This document shows, one piece after another, positions 12,843 through 22,047 of a stretch of 64,000 nucleotides of DNA. The stretch lies in contig JADJWD010000007.1 in the NCBI GenBank assembly GCA_016716535.1, positions 248,001 to 312,000 of the forward strand, written 5' to 3'. The notes under the pieces were generated by a model, which saw nothing but the letters and a program-made list of their open reading frames with translations, searched no databases and had not been told where the DNA came from. Made by a program: the position numbers and the translations under genes. The first letter of the stretch is position 1. Each line of letters starts with the position of its first letter. The stretch comes from Betaproteobacteria bacterium. Lineage in GTDB: Bacteria > Pseudomonadota > Gammaproteobacteria > Burkholderiales > Burkholderiaceae_C.

Positions 12843-13148
12843 GGAACCTTGTCTCCTGGGGCCGCCGCTCGCGGCGGGCACGTTCCCAAACAGCAACCCC
12901 TCCGCACCGTTGCCGATGGGGAGGGGCGGGCGGCTTGCGCCGCCGGGTGGGGCTCCGGAGAAAGGGGGTCCGGGGCCCCTGACGCGCTGGAATTGCGCCG
13001 TCAGTATTGCCTTCAAGAAGGCGAGGCAAGGATAGACCCGGCGGCGGCGGCGTGCAAGCGGTGCAGCGGCGCGCAGCGCCCGGCAGCGGGGCGGCGAATC
13101 GGATCTGACGCGAAGCCGCCGCGTCCTCGCGCTGCGCCCTCGACGCTC
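12843..13148. other. GC-rich intergenic region between ubiD and the ABC exporter
   Basis: 306 bases without a convincing gene. It holds long G and C runs and at least one strong hairpin (listed separately). The last 30 bases before the exporter start carry its ribosome binding site. No tRNA or clear promoter seen. Confidence 0.6.
12949..12979. repeat. GC hairpin in the ubiD-exporter gap
   Basis: GGGGCTCCGGA (12949-12959) pairs with TCCGGGGCCCC (12969-12979), an 11-base stem with one G-U pair and a nine-base loop. No T tract follows on either strand. It may end the ubiD message with Rho or be a dispersed intergenic repeat. Confidence 0.45.
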
Positions 13149-14702
13149 TCAGCGCGCCAGCAACTTGTCGACCGCCGCGGCCACGCGCGCCTCGACCGCC
13201 GCGTCCATCGTGATCGGCCGGCCCCACTCGCGGTGGGTCTCGCCGGGCCACTTGTTCGTCGCGTCCAGGCCCATCTTGCCGCCCAGGCCGCTTTCGGGCG
13301 AGGCAAAGTCGAGGTAGTCGATCGGCGTGTGCTCGACGAGCGTCGTGTCGCGCACCGGGTCCATGCGCGTCGTGATCGCCCAGATCACCTCCTTCCAGTC
13401 TCGGATGTCGACGTCGTCGTCGGTGACGACGATGAACTTCGTGTACATGAACTGGCGCAGGAAGCTCCACAGCCCGAACATCACCCGCTTCGCGTGGCCG
13501 GCGTAGGTCTTGCGGATCGACACCACGGCGAGCCGGTAGCTGCAGCCTTCGGGCGGCAGGTAGAAGTCGGTGATCTCGGGAAACTGCCGGCGCAGGAGCG
13601 GCACGAACACCTCGTTCAGCGCGACGCCGAGCACCGCCGGCTCGTCGGGCGGCTTGCCGGTGTAGGTGCTGTGGTAGATCGGGTCGCGGCGGTGCGTGAG
13701 GCGATCGACGCGGAAGACCGGGAACCAGTCCTGCTCGTTGTAATAGCCGGTGTGGTCGCCGAACGGCCCTTCGAGCGCGTGCAGGTAGCCGCCACGTTCT
13801 GCGAGCCGCACGCCGAACTCCGACTCGCCGGTGAAGCCGGCCGGCGCCGGCGGGATGTGGCCCTCGAGCACGATCTCGGCGCTGGCCGGCACCTGGAGCT
13901 TCACCTCACCTTCGCCGACCTCGGTGTCGGCCACCTCGCTGCGGCCGCCGCGCAACAAGCCCGCGAACTGGTATTCGGACAAGCTGTCGGGCACCGGCGT
14001 CACGGCGCCGAGCATCGTCGCCGGGTCGGTGCCGAGCGCCACGGCCAACGGGAACGGCTGACCCGGGTTGGCGAGCGCAAACTCGCGAAAATCCATCGCG
14101 CCGCCGCGATGCGCGAGCCAGCGCATGATCAGTTCGCGTCGCCCGATCAACTGCTGGCGGTAGATGCCGAGATTCTGCCGGGCGCGCGGCCGCGGCACCG
14201 ACTGCGGCCCGCGCGTGACGACGAGGCCCCAGGTGACGAGCGGCCCGGCGTCGCCCGGCCAGCAGGTCTGGATCGGCAAGCGGCCGAGGTCGACATCGTC
14301 GCCGCGCCGCACTTCGGCCTGGCAGGGCGCGCGGCGTACCCGCTCGGGTTTCATCGCCCACAGCGCCCGCGCCAGGTCGAGCAGCCGGCCGGCGTCCTTC
14401 AAGCCCTTCGGCGGCTCGGGCTCTTTCAGCGCCGCGAGCAACTCGCCTACTTCGCGCAGGTCGGCCAGCGAGTCTGCACCCATGCCCAGCGCCACCCGCC
14501 GCGGCGTGCCGAACAGGTTGACGAGGCACGGCATGTCGAAGCCGGCGGGCCGCTGCACCAGTACAGCCGGGCCTTCCGAGCGAAGCAAGCGATCACCAAG
14601 CGCGGTCAGCTCGAGCTTCGGCGACAGCGGCTCGTCGGTGCGGCGCAGTTCGCCCAGCTGCTCGAGCCGGTCGATGAAATCGCGCAGGTCCCGGTACTTC
14701 AT
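13149..14702 (-). CDS. ubiD: 4-hydroxy-3-polyprenylbenzoate decarboxylase
   Basis: 517 residues, the normal family length. It decarboxylates the polyprenylated hydroxybenzoate intermediate of ubiquinone synthesis and needs prenylated FMN made by UbiX. Family landmarks in order: MKYRDLRDFIDRLE at the start, QNLGIYRQQ (prenyl-FMN contact), EIVLEGHIPP, EGPFGDHTGYY with the acidic catalytic residues, and NEVFVPLLRRQFPEI. The ATG at 14702 has an AGAGAA purine stretch about nine bases upstream. No ubiX is seen in the window. Confidence 0.96.
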   Translation of the reverse strand: MKYRDLRDFIDRLEQLGELRRTDEPLSPKLELTALGDRLLRSEGPAVLVQRPAGFDMPCLVNLFGTPRRVALGMGADSLADLREVGELLAALKEPEPPKGLKDAGRLLDLARALWAMKPERVRRAPCQAEVRRGDDVDLGRLPIQTCWPGDAGPLVTWGLVVTRGPQSVPRPRARQNLGIYRQQLIGRRELIMRWLAHRGGAMDFREFALANPGQPFPLAVALGTDPATMLGAVTPVPDSLSEYQFAGLLRGGRSEVADTEVGEGEVKLQVPASAEIVLEGHIPPAPAGFTGESEFGVRLAERGGYLHALEGPFGDHTGYYNEQDWFPVFRVDRLTHRRDPIYHSTYTGKPPDEPAVLGVALNEVFVPLLRRQFPEITDFYLPPEGCSYRLAVVSIRKTYAGHAKRVMFGLWSFLRQFMYTKFIVVTDDDVDIRDWKEVIWAITTRMDPVRDTTLVEHTPIDYLDFASPESGLGGKMGLDATNKWPGETHREWGRPITMDAAVEARVAAAVDKLLAR

Positions 14703-14759
14703 CGCCGAGTTCTCTTTTCTTGGGGGGTGCCGGACGGCAGGCCCGCGGATGAGGGCTTC

Positions 14760-14765
14760 TAGAAT
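14760..14765 (+). promoter_or_regulatory. Candidate -10 box upstream of the transglycosylase
   Basis: TAGAAT in the 270-base gap between ubiD and the transglycosylase gene. It would leave a leader of about 200 bases. No -35 hexamer is clear. Confidence 0.25.
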
Positions 14766-14972
14766 CGCGCCGGCACTGACAGACTAGGGTTTACCCGGCT
14801 ACTCTGGCTTCAGGCCACGCGAGCCGCCGCGCCCCACCGGGGCCAGCGAGCGGCGAGACCGATTCCACCGCCCGGGCCGACGGCGCATCGCCGACAGCCC
14901 GTCCGACGGACGATATAGCAAGGCACCACGCTTGCCCCCGGGCGCGCGGATGCCGAACGGGAGAGACAACCG

Positions 14973-15818
14973 ATGCGAGCCATCGACCTGCTGCGCCGCG
15001 CGCAGCGCGCCACCACACGATCGGTGGGCGTGTTCGTGCGCGATGTCGGCGCCGGCCTGCTCGAGGTCAGTCACAACACGCTGGCGCTGGTCGGCCTGGC
15101 CGCGGTGGCCGTGGCGCTGTTCGGCGCCAGCCGGCCCGAACTGCGCCAGCAGGTCGAGACGCAGGCGCTGGCCTGGCTGCAGGACCGCCACGAGCAGCGC
15201 GAGATCGCCGCCGGCAACGTGCTGGTCGGCCTGGACGAGCCCGACGCGGTGGCGCGCGCCACCGCCACCGACCCCGGCAGCCTCAGCAAGGAGCAGGCAG
15301 CAGTCGCCCAGTGGCTGGCGCGCCGCTACCGCGTCGCCACCGAGCCGGTGGCCGCACTCGTCAGCGAGGCCTGGGCAATCGGCCGGCGCGCGGGGCTCGA
15401 GCCGACGCTGATACTGGCCGTCATCGCCATCGAGTCGAGCTTCAACCCGTTTGCGCAGAGCCCGGTCGGCGCGCAGGGGTTGATGCAGGTGATGACGCGC
15501 GTGCACGACGACAAGTACGGTGCCTTCGGCGGCACGCACGCGGCGTTCGACCCGATCACCAACCTGCGCGTCGGCGTGCAGGTGCTGAAGGAGTGCATCG
15601 CGCGCGCCGGCAGCGTCGCCGAGGGACTGCGCTACTACGTCGGCGCGGCGGCGCTGGCCTCCGACGGCGGCTACGCCGGCCGCGTGCTCGCCGAGCAGCA
15701 GCACCTGCGCGCCGTGGCCGAGGGCCGCCGCGTGCCGGTGTCGGTGCCCAATACCGGCCAGCCGGCGCCGGAGAAGGTGGCCGCGCTGCACCTGGGCGGC
15801 TCCTCCCCGGCCCGCTGA
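14973..15818 (+). CDS. Membrane-anchored lytic transglycosylase (SLT domain)
   Basis: 281 residues. It cleaves the glycan strands of peptidoglycan. A single transmembrane helix (about residues 38-54) anchors the enzyme facing the periplasm. The SLT domain (about 125-245) has the catalytic Glu154 in IESSFNP, then QSPVGAQGLMQVM and the NLRVGVQVLKE helix. It resembles transglycosylases found beside glyA in other Burkholderiales. The ATG at 14973 is preceded by GGGAGAG. The C-terminus is short and lacks LysM repeats. Confidence 0.9.
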   Translation: MRAIDLLRRAQRATTRSVGVFVRDVGAGLLEVSHNTLALVGLAAVAVALFGASRPELRQQVETQALAWLQDRHEQREIAAGNVLVGLDEPDAVARATATDPGSLSKEQAAVAQWLARRYRVATEPVAALVSEAWAIGRRAGLEPTLILAVIAIESSFNPFAQSPVGAQGLMQVMTRVHDDKYGAFGGTHAAFDPITNLRVGVQVLKECIARAGSVAEGLRYYVGAAALASDGGYAGRVLAEQQHLRAVAEGRRVPVSVPNTGQPAPEKVAALHLGGSSPAR

Positions 15819-15857
15819 CAGGCCCGCTGAACCACCAGCCTGCGGCGGCGCAGCCGC

Positions 15858-15863
15858 TAAACT
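15858..15863 (+). promoter_or_regulatory. Candidate glyA -10 box
   Basis: TAAACT, placed about 30 bases before the riboswitch candidate. The spacing suits a transcript that begins just before the aptamer. The -35 region is unclear. Confidence 0.3.
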
Positions 15864-15887
15864 GCGCGCCATCGCGCAACTGGCGAT

Positions 15888-16000
15888 AGGGCCGTTCGGC
15901 GCGGGGCAACCCCCGGCGGCGGCACGAGGTGGGTCACCACCGGGAAGCGCGAGTCGCCGGCAGCCGCCGGCGGCATCCGCCGTTCGCCTGGGCAGCCTTC
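15888..16000 (+). ncRNA. Probable ZTP (pfl) riboswitch in the glyA leader
   Basis: The leader carries both diagnostic blocks of the pfl/ZTP aptamer. A five-base hairpin GGTGG-GTCA-CCACC is followed directly by GGGAAGCG (about 15929-15949), and the 3' subdomain ends with TCGCCTGGGCAG (about 15985-15994). GGCG segments near 15916-15922 can pair with CGCC to form the known pseudoknot. The outer P1 strand pairs less neatly than in the reference structures. Known pfl RNAs precede glyA, purH and folate genes and sense ZTP/ZMP, the signal of 10-formyl-tetrahydrofolate shortage. Position upstream of glyA fits this role. Confidence 0.72.
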
Positions 16001-16003
16001 GAT

Positions 16004-16059
16004 TGCACTCACCGAGTGCACGCCCGAGCACAGGCCGCGCGGGCGTGCCGGCTGCCCGC
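16004..16059 (+). promoter_or_regulatory. Candidate expression platform of the glyA riboswitch
   Basis: Three overlapping hairpins follow the aptamer: TGCACTC-ACC-GAGTGCA (16004-16020, perfect), GCACGCCCG (16018-16026) with CGGGCGTGC (16040-16048), and GCGGGC (16039-16044) with GCCCGC (16054-16059). The first and second share GCA and the second and third share CGGGC, so neighbours exclude each other. There is no U tract. Confidence 0.4.
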
Positions 16060-16097
16060 GATCGATGGCCCTCCCGTCGCCAAGAGAGGACCCCGCC

Positions 16098-17348
16098 ATG
16101 TTCGACCGCACCCAATCGACCATCGCCCGCGTCGACCCCGAAGTCTTCGCCGCCATCGAGGCCGAGAACCGCCGCCAGGAAGAGCACATCGAGCTGATCG
16201 CCAGCGAGAACTACACCTCGCCGGCGGTGATGGCCGCGCAGGGCTCGCAGCTGACGAACAAGTACGCCGAGGGCTACCCGGGCCGCCGCTACTACGGCGG
16301 CTGCGAGCACGTCGACGTCGTCGAGACGCTGGCCATCGAGCGGCTGAAGCAGCTGTTCGGCGCGGCCTACGCCAATGTGCAGGCCAACTCGGGCTCGCAG
16401 GCGAACCAGTCGGTGTTCTTCGGCCTCTTGAACCCCGGCGACACGATCATGGGCATGAGCCTCGCCGAAGGCGGCCACCTGACGCACGGCATGGCGCTGA
16501 ACATGAGCGGCAAGTGGTTCAAGGTCGTCAGCTACGGGCTGGACGCGAAGGAGGCGATCGACTACGACGCGATGGAGCGCCTGGCGCACGAGCACAAGCC
16601 CCGGCTCCTCATCGCCGGCGCCAGCGCCTACAGCCTGCACATCGACTTCGCGCGCTTCGCGAAGGTGGCCAAGGCCGTCGGCGCGATCTTCATGGTCGAC
16701 ATGGCGCACTACGCGGGGCTGATCGCCGCCGGCGTCTACCCCAACCCGGTGCCGCACGCCGACGTGGTGACGAGCACCACGCACAAGAGCCTGCGCGGCC
16801 CGCGCGGCGGCATCGTGCTGATGAACGACGAGGCGATCGCCAAGAAGATCAACAGCGCCATCTTCCCCGGCATCCAGGGCGGGCCGCTGATGCACGTCAT
16901 CGCCGGCAAGGCGGTGGCCTTCAAGGAGGCGCTCGAGCCCGGCTTCAAGGCCTACCAGCAGCAGGTGGTGGCCAATGCGAAGGTGCTCGCCGAGACGTTG
17001 ATCGCACGCGGCCTGCGCATCGTCAGCGGCGGCACGCAAAGCCACGTGATGCTCGTCGACCTGCGCCCCAAGGGCCTGACCGGCAAGGACGCCGAAGCGC
17101 TGCTCGGCGAGGCGCACATGACCTGCAACAAGAACGGCATCCCGAACGATCCACAGAAGCCCATGGTCACGAGCGGCATCCGGCTGGGCACCCCGGCGAT
17201 GACGACGCGCGGGTTCAAGGAAGGCGAGGCGCGCCAGACCGCGCACCTGATCGCCGACGTGCTGGACAACCCGCGCGACGCGGCGAACATCGCCGCCGTG
17301 CGCGCCAAGGTCGCGGCGCTGACGCGCGACTTCCCGGTCTACCGCTGA
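16098..17348 (+). CDS. glyA: Serine hydroxymethyltransferase
   Basis: 416 residues. It converts serine and tetrahydrofolate to glycine and methylene-tetrahydrofolate, using PLP. The PLP lysine is Lys230 in STTHKSLRGPRGG. Other landmarks are EHIELIASENYTSP near the N-terminus, QLTNKYAEGYPGRRYYGGCE, and VDMAHYAGLIAAG. The ATG at 16098 (MFDRTQ) is preceded by AAGAGAGGA; a further upstream ATG at 16065 lacks family similarity. The long leader holds the ZTP riboswitch candidate. nrdR follows 48 bases downstream on the same strand. Confidence 0.97.
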   Translation: MFDRTQSTIARVDPEVFAAIEAENRRQEEHIELIASENYTSPAVMAAQGSQLTNKYAEGYPGRRYYGGCEHVDVVETLAIERLKQLFGAAYANVQANSGSQANQSVFFGLLNPGDTIMGMSLAEGGHLTHGMALNMSGKWFKVVSYGLDAKEAIDYDAMERLAHEHKPRLLIAGASAYSLHIDFARFAKVAKAVGAIFMVDMAHYAGLIAAGVYPNPVPHADVVTSTTHKSLRGPRGGIVLMNDEAIAKKINSAIFPGIQGGPLMHVIAGKAVAFKEALEPGFKAYQQQVVANAKVLAETLIARGLRIVSGGTQSHVMLVDLRPKGLTGKDAEALLGEAHMTCNKNGIPNDPQKPMVTSGIRLGTPAMTTRGFKEGEARQTAHLIADVLDNPRDAANIAAVRAKVAALTRDFPVYR

Positions 17349-17396
17349 CGCGGGGCCACCGGGCAACGCCGGCGACACCACGACGCGTCCGCCGCC

Positions 17397-17840
17397 ATGC
17401 GTTGCCCGTTCTGCGCCCACACCGAGACCTCGGTCGTCGAGACGCGCGAGTCCGACGAAGGCGACGTCATCCGCCGCCGCCGCCGCTGCACGCACTGCGA
17501 CAAGCGCTTCACGACCTACGAGCGCAGCGAGATCACGCTGCCGGCGGTGGTGAAGAAGGACGGCTCGCGCGTCGAATTCCACGCGCCCAAGCTGCGCGCG
17601 TCGATGCTGCTGGCGCTGCGCAAGCGCCCGGTGAGCACCGAGCAGGTCGACGCGGCGCTCGAGCGCATCCAGGACAAGCTGCTGGCCAGCGGCGCGCGCG
17701 AAGTGCCCAGTTCGCGGCTCGGTGAACTGGTCATGCGGGAGCTGAAGCGGATCGACAAGGTGGCGTACGTCCGCTTCGCCTCCGTCTATCGCGAGTTCGA
17801 GGACGTGGACGCGTTCAGGCAGCTGATCCGCGAAATCTGA
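17397..17840 (+). CDS. nrdR: Transcriptional repressor NrdR
   Basis: 147 residues, typical length. It represses ribonucleotide reductase genes in response to ATP/dATP. The N-terminal zinc ribbon has Cys3, Cys6, Cys31 and Cys34 (CPFC and CTHC). The ATP-cone follows from about residue 49 (PAVVKKDGSRVEF) to 140 with a YVRFASVYREF end. The order glyA-nrdR is common in betaproteobacteria. It ends before a GC-rich hairpin region. Confidence 0.97.
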   Translation: MRCPFCAHTETSVVETRESDEGDVIRRRRRCTHCDKRFTTYERSEITLPAVVKKDGSRVEFHAPKLRASMLLALRKRPVSTEQVDAALERIQDKLLASGAREVPSSRLGELVMRELKRIDKVAYVRFASVYREFEDVDAFRQLIREI

Positions 17841-17887
17841 AGCTGGCGCCTGGCGGCGCAAGGGACGCCCTCACCACCCCCTTGCGG

Positions 17888-17971
17888 CACCCCCTGGCGG
17901 GGGAGGCTTCCGGCCCCCTCGCCGGAGGCCCGGCCGGGCCCGCGCGCGGGGGGCGCGGGCCGGCGGCGCGA
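17888..17971. repeat. Cluster of GC hairpins after nrdR
   Basis: CCCCC-TGGC-GGGGG (17890-17903), a perfect palindrome GGCCCGGCCGGGCC further on, and CCCGCGC with GCGCGGG form three strong stems in series. There is no U tract. They separate nrdR from the pilin cluster and may act as a Rho-linked terminator or a dispersed intergenic element. Confidence 0.45.
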
Positions 17972-18017
17972 TTCCTACAGTGGCATCCACACACCCACCC
18001 ACTGCCTGGAGCGCCCC

Positions 18018-18587
18018 ATGAACACGAGCCCCGCTTCCCGCCCCGTCACGGCCCGCCGCACCGGCGCCGCGCGTCTGCAACGCGGCTTCACCGTCGTCGA
18101 AGGGCTCATCTGCGTCAGCGTGCTGCTGGTCGCCGTCAGCGCCGCGCTGCCGAGCTTCGGCACGGCGCGCGAACAAAAGCGCGTCGAAGGCGCGGCCGCG
18201 CAGCTCGAGACCGATCTGCAGCTCACGCGCAGCCTGGCGGTGGCGCAGAACCGCACGATGCGCTTCGAGTTCGGCCGCGACGAGCACGGCACCTGCTACG
18301 TCGTGCACAGCGGCGCCGCCGGCGACTGCACCTGCGCGCCGCAAGGTGCCGTGTGCCGCGCGGGCGTCGTCGCGCACCGGGTCCAGCACCTGGCGGCCGA
18401 CACCGCCGTCGCCGTGCAGGCCAACGTCGGCTCGATGGTCTTCGACCCGCTCAAGGGCACGGTGACGCCGACAGCGACGATCCGCGTCGAAGGCCCGCGC
18501 ACCTCGATCCGGCAGATCGTCAACATCATGGGCCGCATCCGTTCGTGCTCGCCCGACGGCGCGCTGCCCGGCTACAAGGCCTGCTGA
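18018..18587 (+). CDS. fimT: FimT/GspH-like minor pseudopilin
   Basis: 189 residues, intact. It is a type IV pilus minor pilin. The prepilin signal is a long basic leader followed by RGFTVVEGLICV: cleavage falls after Gly, leaving Phe as residue 1 and Glu at position 5, then a hydrophobic helix. The rest has the GspH pattern, with QLETDLQLTRSLAVAQN after the helix and a C-terminal IMGRIRSCSPDG like that of FimT proteins. Four cysteines in the globular domain (CTCAPQGAVC region) may form disulfides. It is the first and only unbroken gene of the pilin cluster. Confidence 0.85.
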   Translation: MNTSPASRPVTARRTGAARLQRGFTVVEGLICVSVLLVAVSAALPSFGTAREQKRVEGAAAQLETDLQLTRSLAVAQNRTMRFEFGRDEHGTCYVVHSGAAGDCTCAPQGAVCRAGVVAHRVQHLAADTAVAVQANVGSMVFDPLKGTVTPTATIRVEGPRTSIRQIVNIMGRIRSCSPDGALPGYKAC

Positions 18588-18691
18588 GCCCTGCCCACCC
18601 CTTGACCGTGGGAGCGCCGGCGACGACCGGTCGCCGGACCCCGACAAGCGGTGTGGACCGCCCCCGGCCGGCACGCCGAGAATGCCGGCCC

Positions 18692-19203
18692 ATGAAGCAA
18701 GTCACATCGCCGGCCGGATCCGGGCGCGAGCACTTCACGCGGCGCGGTCGCGGCTTCACGACCATCGAACTGCTGATCGCCATCGTCATCCTCGGCATCC
18801 TGTTGGCGGTGGCGCTGCCGAGCTATCAGAGCTCGATGCGCAAGAGCCGGCGCGCCGAGGCGTTCACCGCGCTGACGAGCATCCAGCAAGGGCAGGAGCG
18901 GCACCGCAGCATCCACCCGACGTTCACCACCAACCTGACCGCCGCCCCATCGCCACGCCGCCGGGGCTCGGCCTGCCTGCGACCCGTACGCCGAACGGTT
19001 ATTACGACCTCGCCATCGGGGCGGCCGACGCCACCACCTATGTCGCCACGGCAACCGCGGTGGCCGGCACCTCGCAGGCGGCCGACGGCGACTGTGCCGT
19101 CCTCGCCGTGCGCATGCAGGGCGGCAACATCCGCTACGGGGCCGGCGCGAGCATCGACTGGACCGCCGCCAACACCGACCCGCAACGCTGCTGGGCGCGC
19201 TGA
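18692..19203 (+). pseudogene. Type IV pilin PilE-like gene with one frameshift
   Basis: The ATG at 18692 opens a prepilin: RGRGFTTIELLIAIVILGIL gives a class III signal with cleavage after Gly and Glu at position 5. The frame holds to about 18945 (FTTNLTAA). The downstream part continues one frame over with GLGLPATRTPNGYYDLAIG and ends in QRCWAR at 19203. The second half matches PilE-type minor pilins (NGYYDLAI, then a conserved disulfide with CAVLAV and CWAR). One base is missing or extra near 18945. Either the gene is dead or the base call is wrong; the intact coding sense on both sides favours a recent change or error. Confidence 0.75.
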
Positions 19204-19238
19204 CGGCCCGCCGGAACGACCTACCCACCGGCCCGCCG

Positions 19239-19934
19239 ATGAAACTTGCTACGCAACGCCCTGCGCCCAGTCCAGCGCGCCTTCACGCTCATCGAATTGA
19301 TGATCGTGATCGCGCTGCTGGCGATCATCGCGATACTCGCCGCGCCCAGCTTCACCGAGATGATCGGCATGCAGCGCCTGCGCGGCATCAACGACCAGCT
19401 TGCCACCGATTTCCAGTACCTGCGCACCGAAGCCGTCTCGCGCAACCAGTTCATGGGCTTCGTCGCCCGCAGCGTGTCGGCAGAGCCGGTGGCCTGCTAC
19501 ACGATCTTCTCGAGCAGGACCATCCGCTGGACCCTGTCATCGATCGACCGCATCGGAGTGCAACTGCACCAACGGCGTCGGCGCGGCCTGCTCGAGCCCG
19601 CAGCGCGAGTTGCGCACGGTGCAGATCCCGCGCAATCTGAGCATCGACCTGCGGTTCCCTCCCAACCAGGGGGGCCACATGATCGCCAGCCCCATCAACG
19701 GCGGCATCTCGATCAAGCCGCCCAACTCGGCGCTGTTCACCGATCTCGAGTTCTGCGTCGAGGTCCGGCGCACCCCACGCGGGCGCCTGCGCACGAGCAT
19801 CAGCCCGGGCGGACGCACGTCGCAGTGTTCGCCCGATGGATCGGTCCCGGGCGTGCCGGTGTGCCCCGCGTACGACGCCACCCAGAAGAACTGCCAGCGG
19901 CCACATCGTGATCGCCGGCCCGCGACCTGGCTGA
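19239..19934 (+). pseudogene. GspH/FimT-like pilin gene with several frameshifts
   Basis: An ATG at 19239 is out of frame with the prepilin helix, which reads from 19246 (RAFTLIELMIVIALLAI). The frame holds through CYTIFSS, then moves near 19550 to a frame with CNCTNGVGAACSSPQRELRT and IDLRFPPNQGGHMIASPINGG. It moves again near 19900 to read HIVIAGPRPG and a stop at 19932-19934. All three pieces fit one GspH-like protein of about 230 residues with a CSPDGSVPG motif near the end, as in the first fimT-like gene. At least two, probably three, single-base changes break it. Confidence 0.68.
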
Positions 19935-20672
19935 TCCGCCTCGGCCGCTGACGCCGAGCCGGCGGCGCCGCCCCGTCGCAGCCCGGCCGGCCCTGTCCGC
20001 GGCCTGTCGCTGGTCGAGTTGATGGTCGGCATCGCGGTCGGCCTGTTCATCGTTGCCGCCGCCACCGTGATGGTTTCAGGCCAGCTGGGCGAAAACCGCC
20101 GCCTGCTGCTCGAGAGCCAGCTTCAGCAAGATCTGCGCGCCACGTCGGACATCATCACCCGCGAGCTGCGGCGCGCCGGCGCCTGGCGCGGAAGCCCAGA
20201 ACCTGGCATCGCTAACCGACACGACGGCCCAGCCCAAGCGAATTTCACCGACATGACACCATCCGCAGCCGGCCGGGTCAGCGACATCACCTTCCGCTAC
20301 CACCGCACCCCCACCGAACAAGGGCCCTGGGGCTTCAAGCTCGAACGGCGGGACGGGCGTCAACCAGACGCGGCCGGCGCATCGATCGGCTGGCAGGACC
20401 TGACCGACGGCAACGTAATGGAGGTGACCACCTTCAGCGATCACGATCGACCGCGAACCCGGGCCGATGAACTCGCCTGTCCGAAGCTGTGCCCGACGAC
20501 CAACGACACTAGTTGCTGGCCCGTCCTGCAGGTGCGCAACTTCGTCGTCAACATCGAAGCCCGCGCGCGCAACGACACCTCGATCACCCGCCGCATCCGA
20601 AGCGTCGTGCGCGCCCGCAACGACTGGATCGAATTCCGGACCACTGGCGGCCTTGCGGCGTGCCCGAGCTGA
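19935..20672 (+). pseudogene. pilW: PilW-like minor pilin, start unclear
   Basis: The prepilin helix RGLSLVELMVGIAVGLFI begins at about 19998 and the frame stays open to a stop at 20672 with PilW-like features: QLQQDLRATSDIITRELRRAGAW, a CPKLCP cysteine pair and VRNFVVNIEARA. No ATG, GTG or TTG precedes the helix in frame after the stop at 19932, so the true start has been lost or displaced by a frameshift. The stretch near 20340-20390 (LERRDGRQPD) reads better in another frame (GGTGVNQT), which suggests two compensating changes. Function in the family: pilus assembly and twitching. Confidence 0.65.
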
Positions 20673-20690
20673 CAGCGAGTAGGCGACGAC

Positions 20691-22047
20691 ATGACGAGTC
20701 TGTTCCGACCTTCGAGGGCCGCGCATCCGATCCGCCGCGGCGCCGCCTCGCTGGTGGTGGTGATGGTGCTGTTCTTCATCATCACGCTTGTCGCCGCCTA
20801 CATGAGCCGCAACCTGCTGTTCGAGCAGCGGACCTCGACGAATCAGTTCCGGTCGACGCTCGCCTTCGAGACAGCCGAGGCCGGCGTCGAGTGGGCGCTG
20901 GCGCGGCTAAACGACGCGCGCATGAACGATGACTGCACGCCGCTCACGTCCGCCGCCTCGGTCACCACCGAGGTGACGTTTCGCGAGCGGTACCTGGACA
21001 TCAACTCGACGACGGGCGTGATCTCGCCGGTCGCGGGCGGACGCATCGCCGGGTGCGTCTTCAACGGCACCACCTGGGTCTGCGACTGCCCGGCCAGCGG
21101 CAACCCCATCCCACGGTGACGTACACGGGCAACGGCCCCTTTGCCGCCTTCTGGGTGCGCTTCCTCGACGTGACTCCGGTGGCTGCGGGCGTCACAGGCG
21201 TCGTGCGCATGCAGGTCAATGCCTGCACGCGCAACGACGCGACCTGCCTCGACTTTACCCGCGCAGGCCCGAGTCGGGCGATGGCATGGCCACCGTGTGG
21301 GCGCTGATCGCGCTGCGCAGTGCCTTGCCGACGGCGCCGGCCGCCGCGCTGACCGTTCGCGGGGCGTCTTCTCCACAGCGCCCGGCACACCCCAGCGATC
21401 TCCAATTCCGATCCGATCTCCGGCGGCTTCACCATCCACGCCGCGGGGCGGTCAACGCCGGGGCGATCACCCTGCCAGCGTCCCGGGGTCGCCGCCCGAG
21501 CGGTCGACGCGCCCGGCGGACACCACTAACCTCATCCCGACGATCACGATCGATCACGCGCGACGCCTGCCAACCAGGGCCGAACTGGATGTTCAACGCG
21601 GTCTTCGGCACCTGGCCAGCGACCTACCTGGGCCAGCCGGGCGTCGCGGTCGTCGACTGCCCGGGGGGCTGCGATGCCGGCAACATCAATGACGCCGCGC
21701 GCGCCAGACCCGGGCAACCGATCCAGGTCAAGGGCAGCGCCGGGCTCCTCGACATCGGCGGGAACATCGGCTCGACGACGGACCCGGTGCTGATTCTGGC
21801 CGAAGGTGACGTCGAGTTCTCCGGCGGCACGCCGACGGTGGTCGGCGCGATCTACACGCGCGAGGCCGCGGCCTGGACGCTCGAAGGTGCCGGAACAATC
21901 CAGGGCGCCGCGATGGCCGAACGCGACTTCTCTTTCGCGGCCGGCAGCCCTGCGATCACGTATGACCGCGACGTGCTGCTCAACTTGAGGCACCGCACCG
22001 GCAGCTTCGTCAAGGTGCCTGGAGGGTGGAGGGACTTCCAGCCGTGA
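20691..22047 (+). pseudogene. pilX: PilX-like gene with multiple frameshifts
   Basis: The ATG at 20691 opens a PilX N-terminal domain: a basic leader, SLVVVMVLFFIITLVAAYMSRN helix region and EQRTSTNQFRSTLAFETAEAGVEW. The frame is lost near 21110, continues one frame over (YTGNGPFAAFWVRF), changes again near 21270 (GDGMATVWALIALRS), and toggles two or three more times between 21390 and 21570. The last 450 bases read cleanly to VKVPGGWRDFQP and a TGA at 22045-22047. The pieces fit one PilX/PilX-like protein of about 450 residues. At least four frame changes are needed. Confidence 0.68.
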
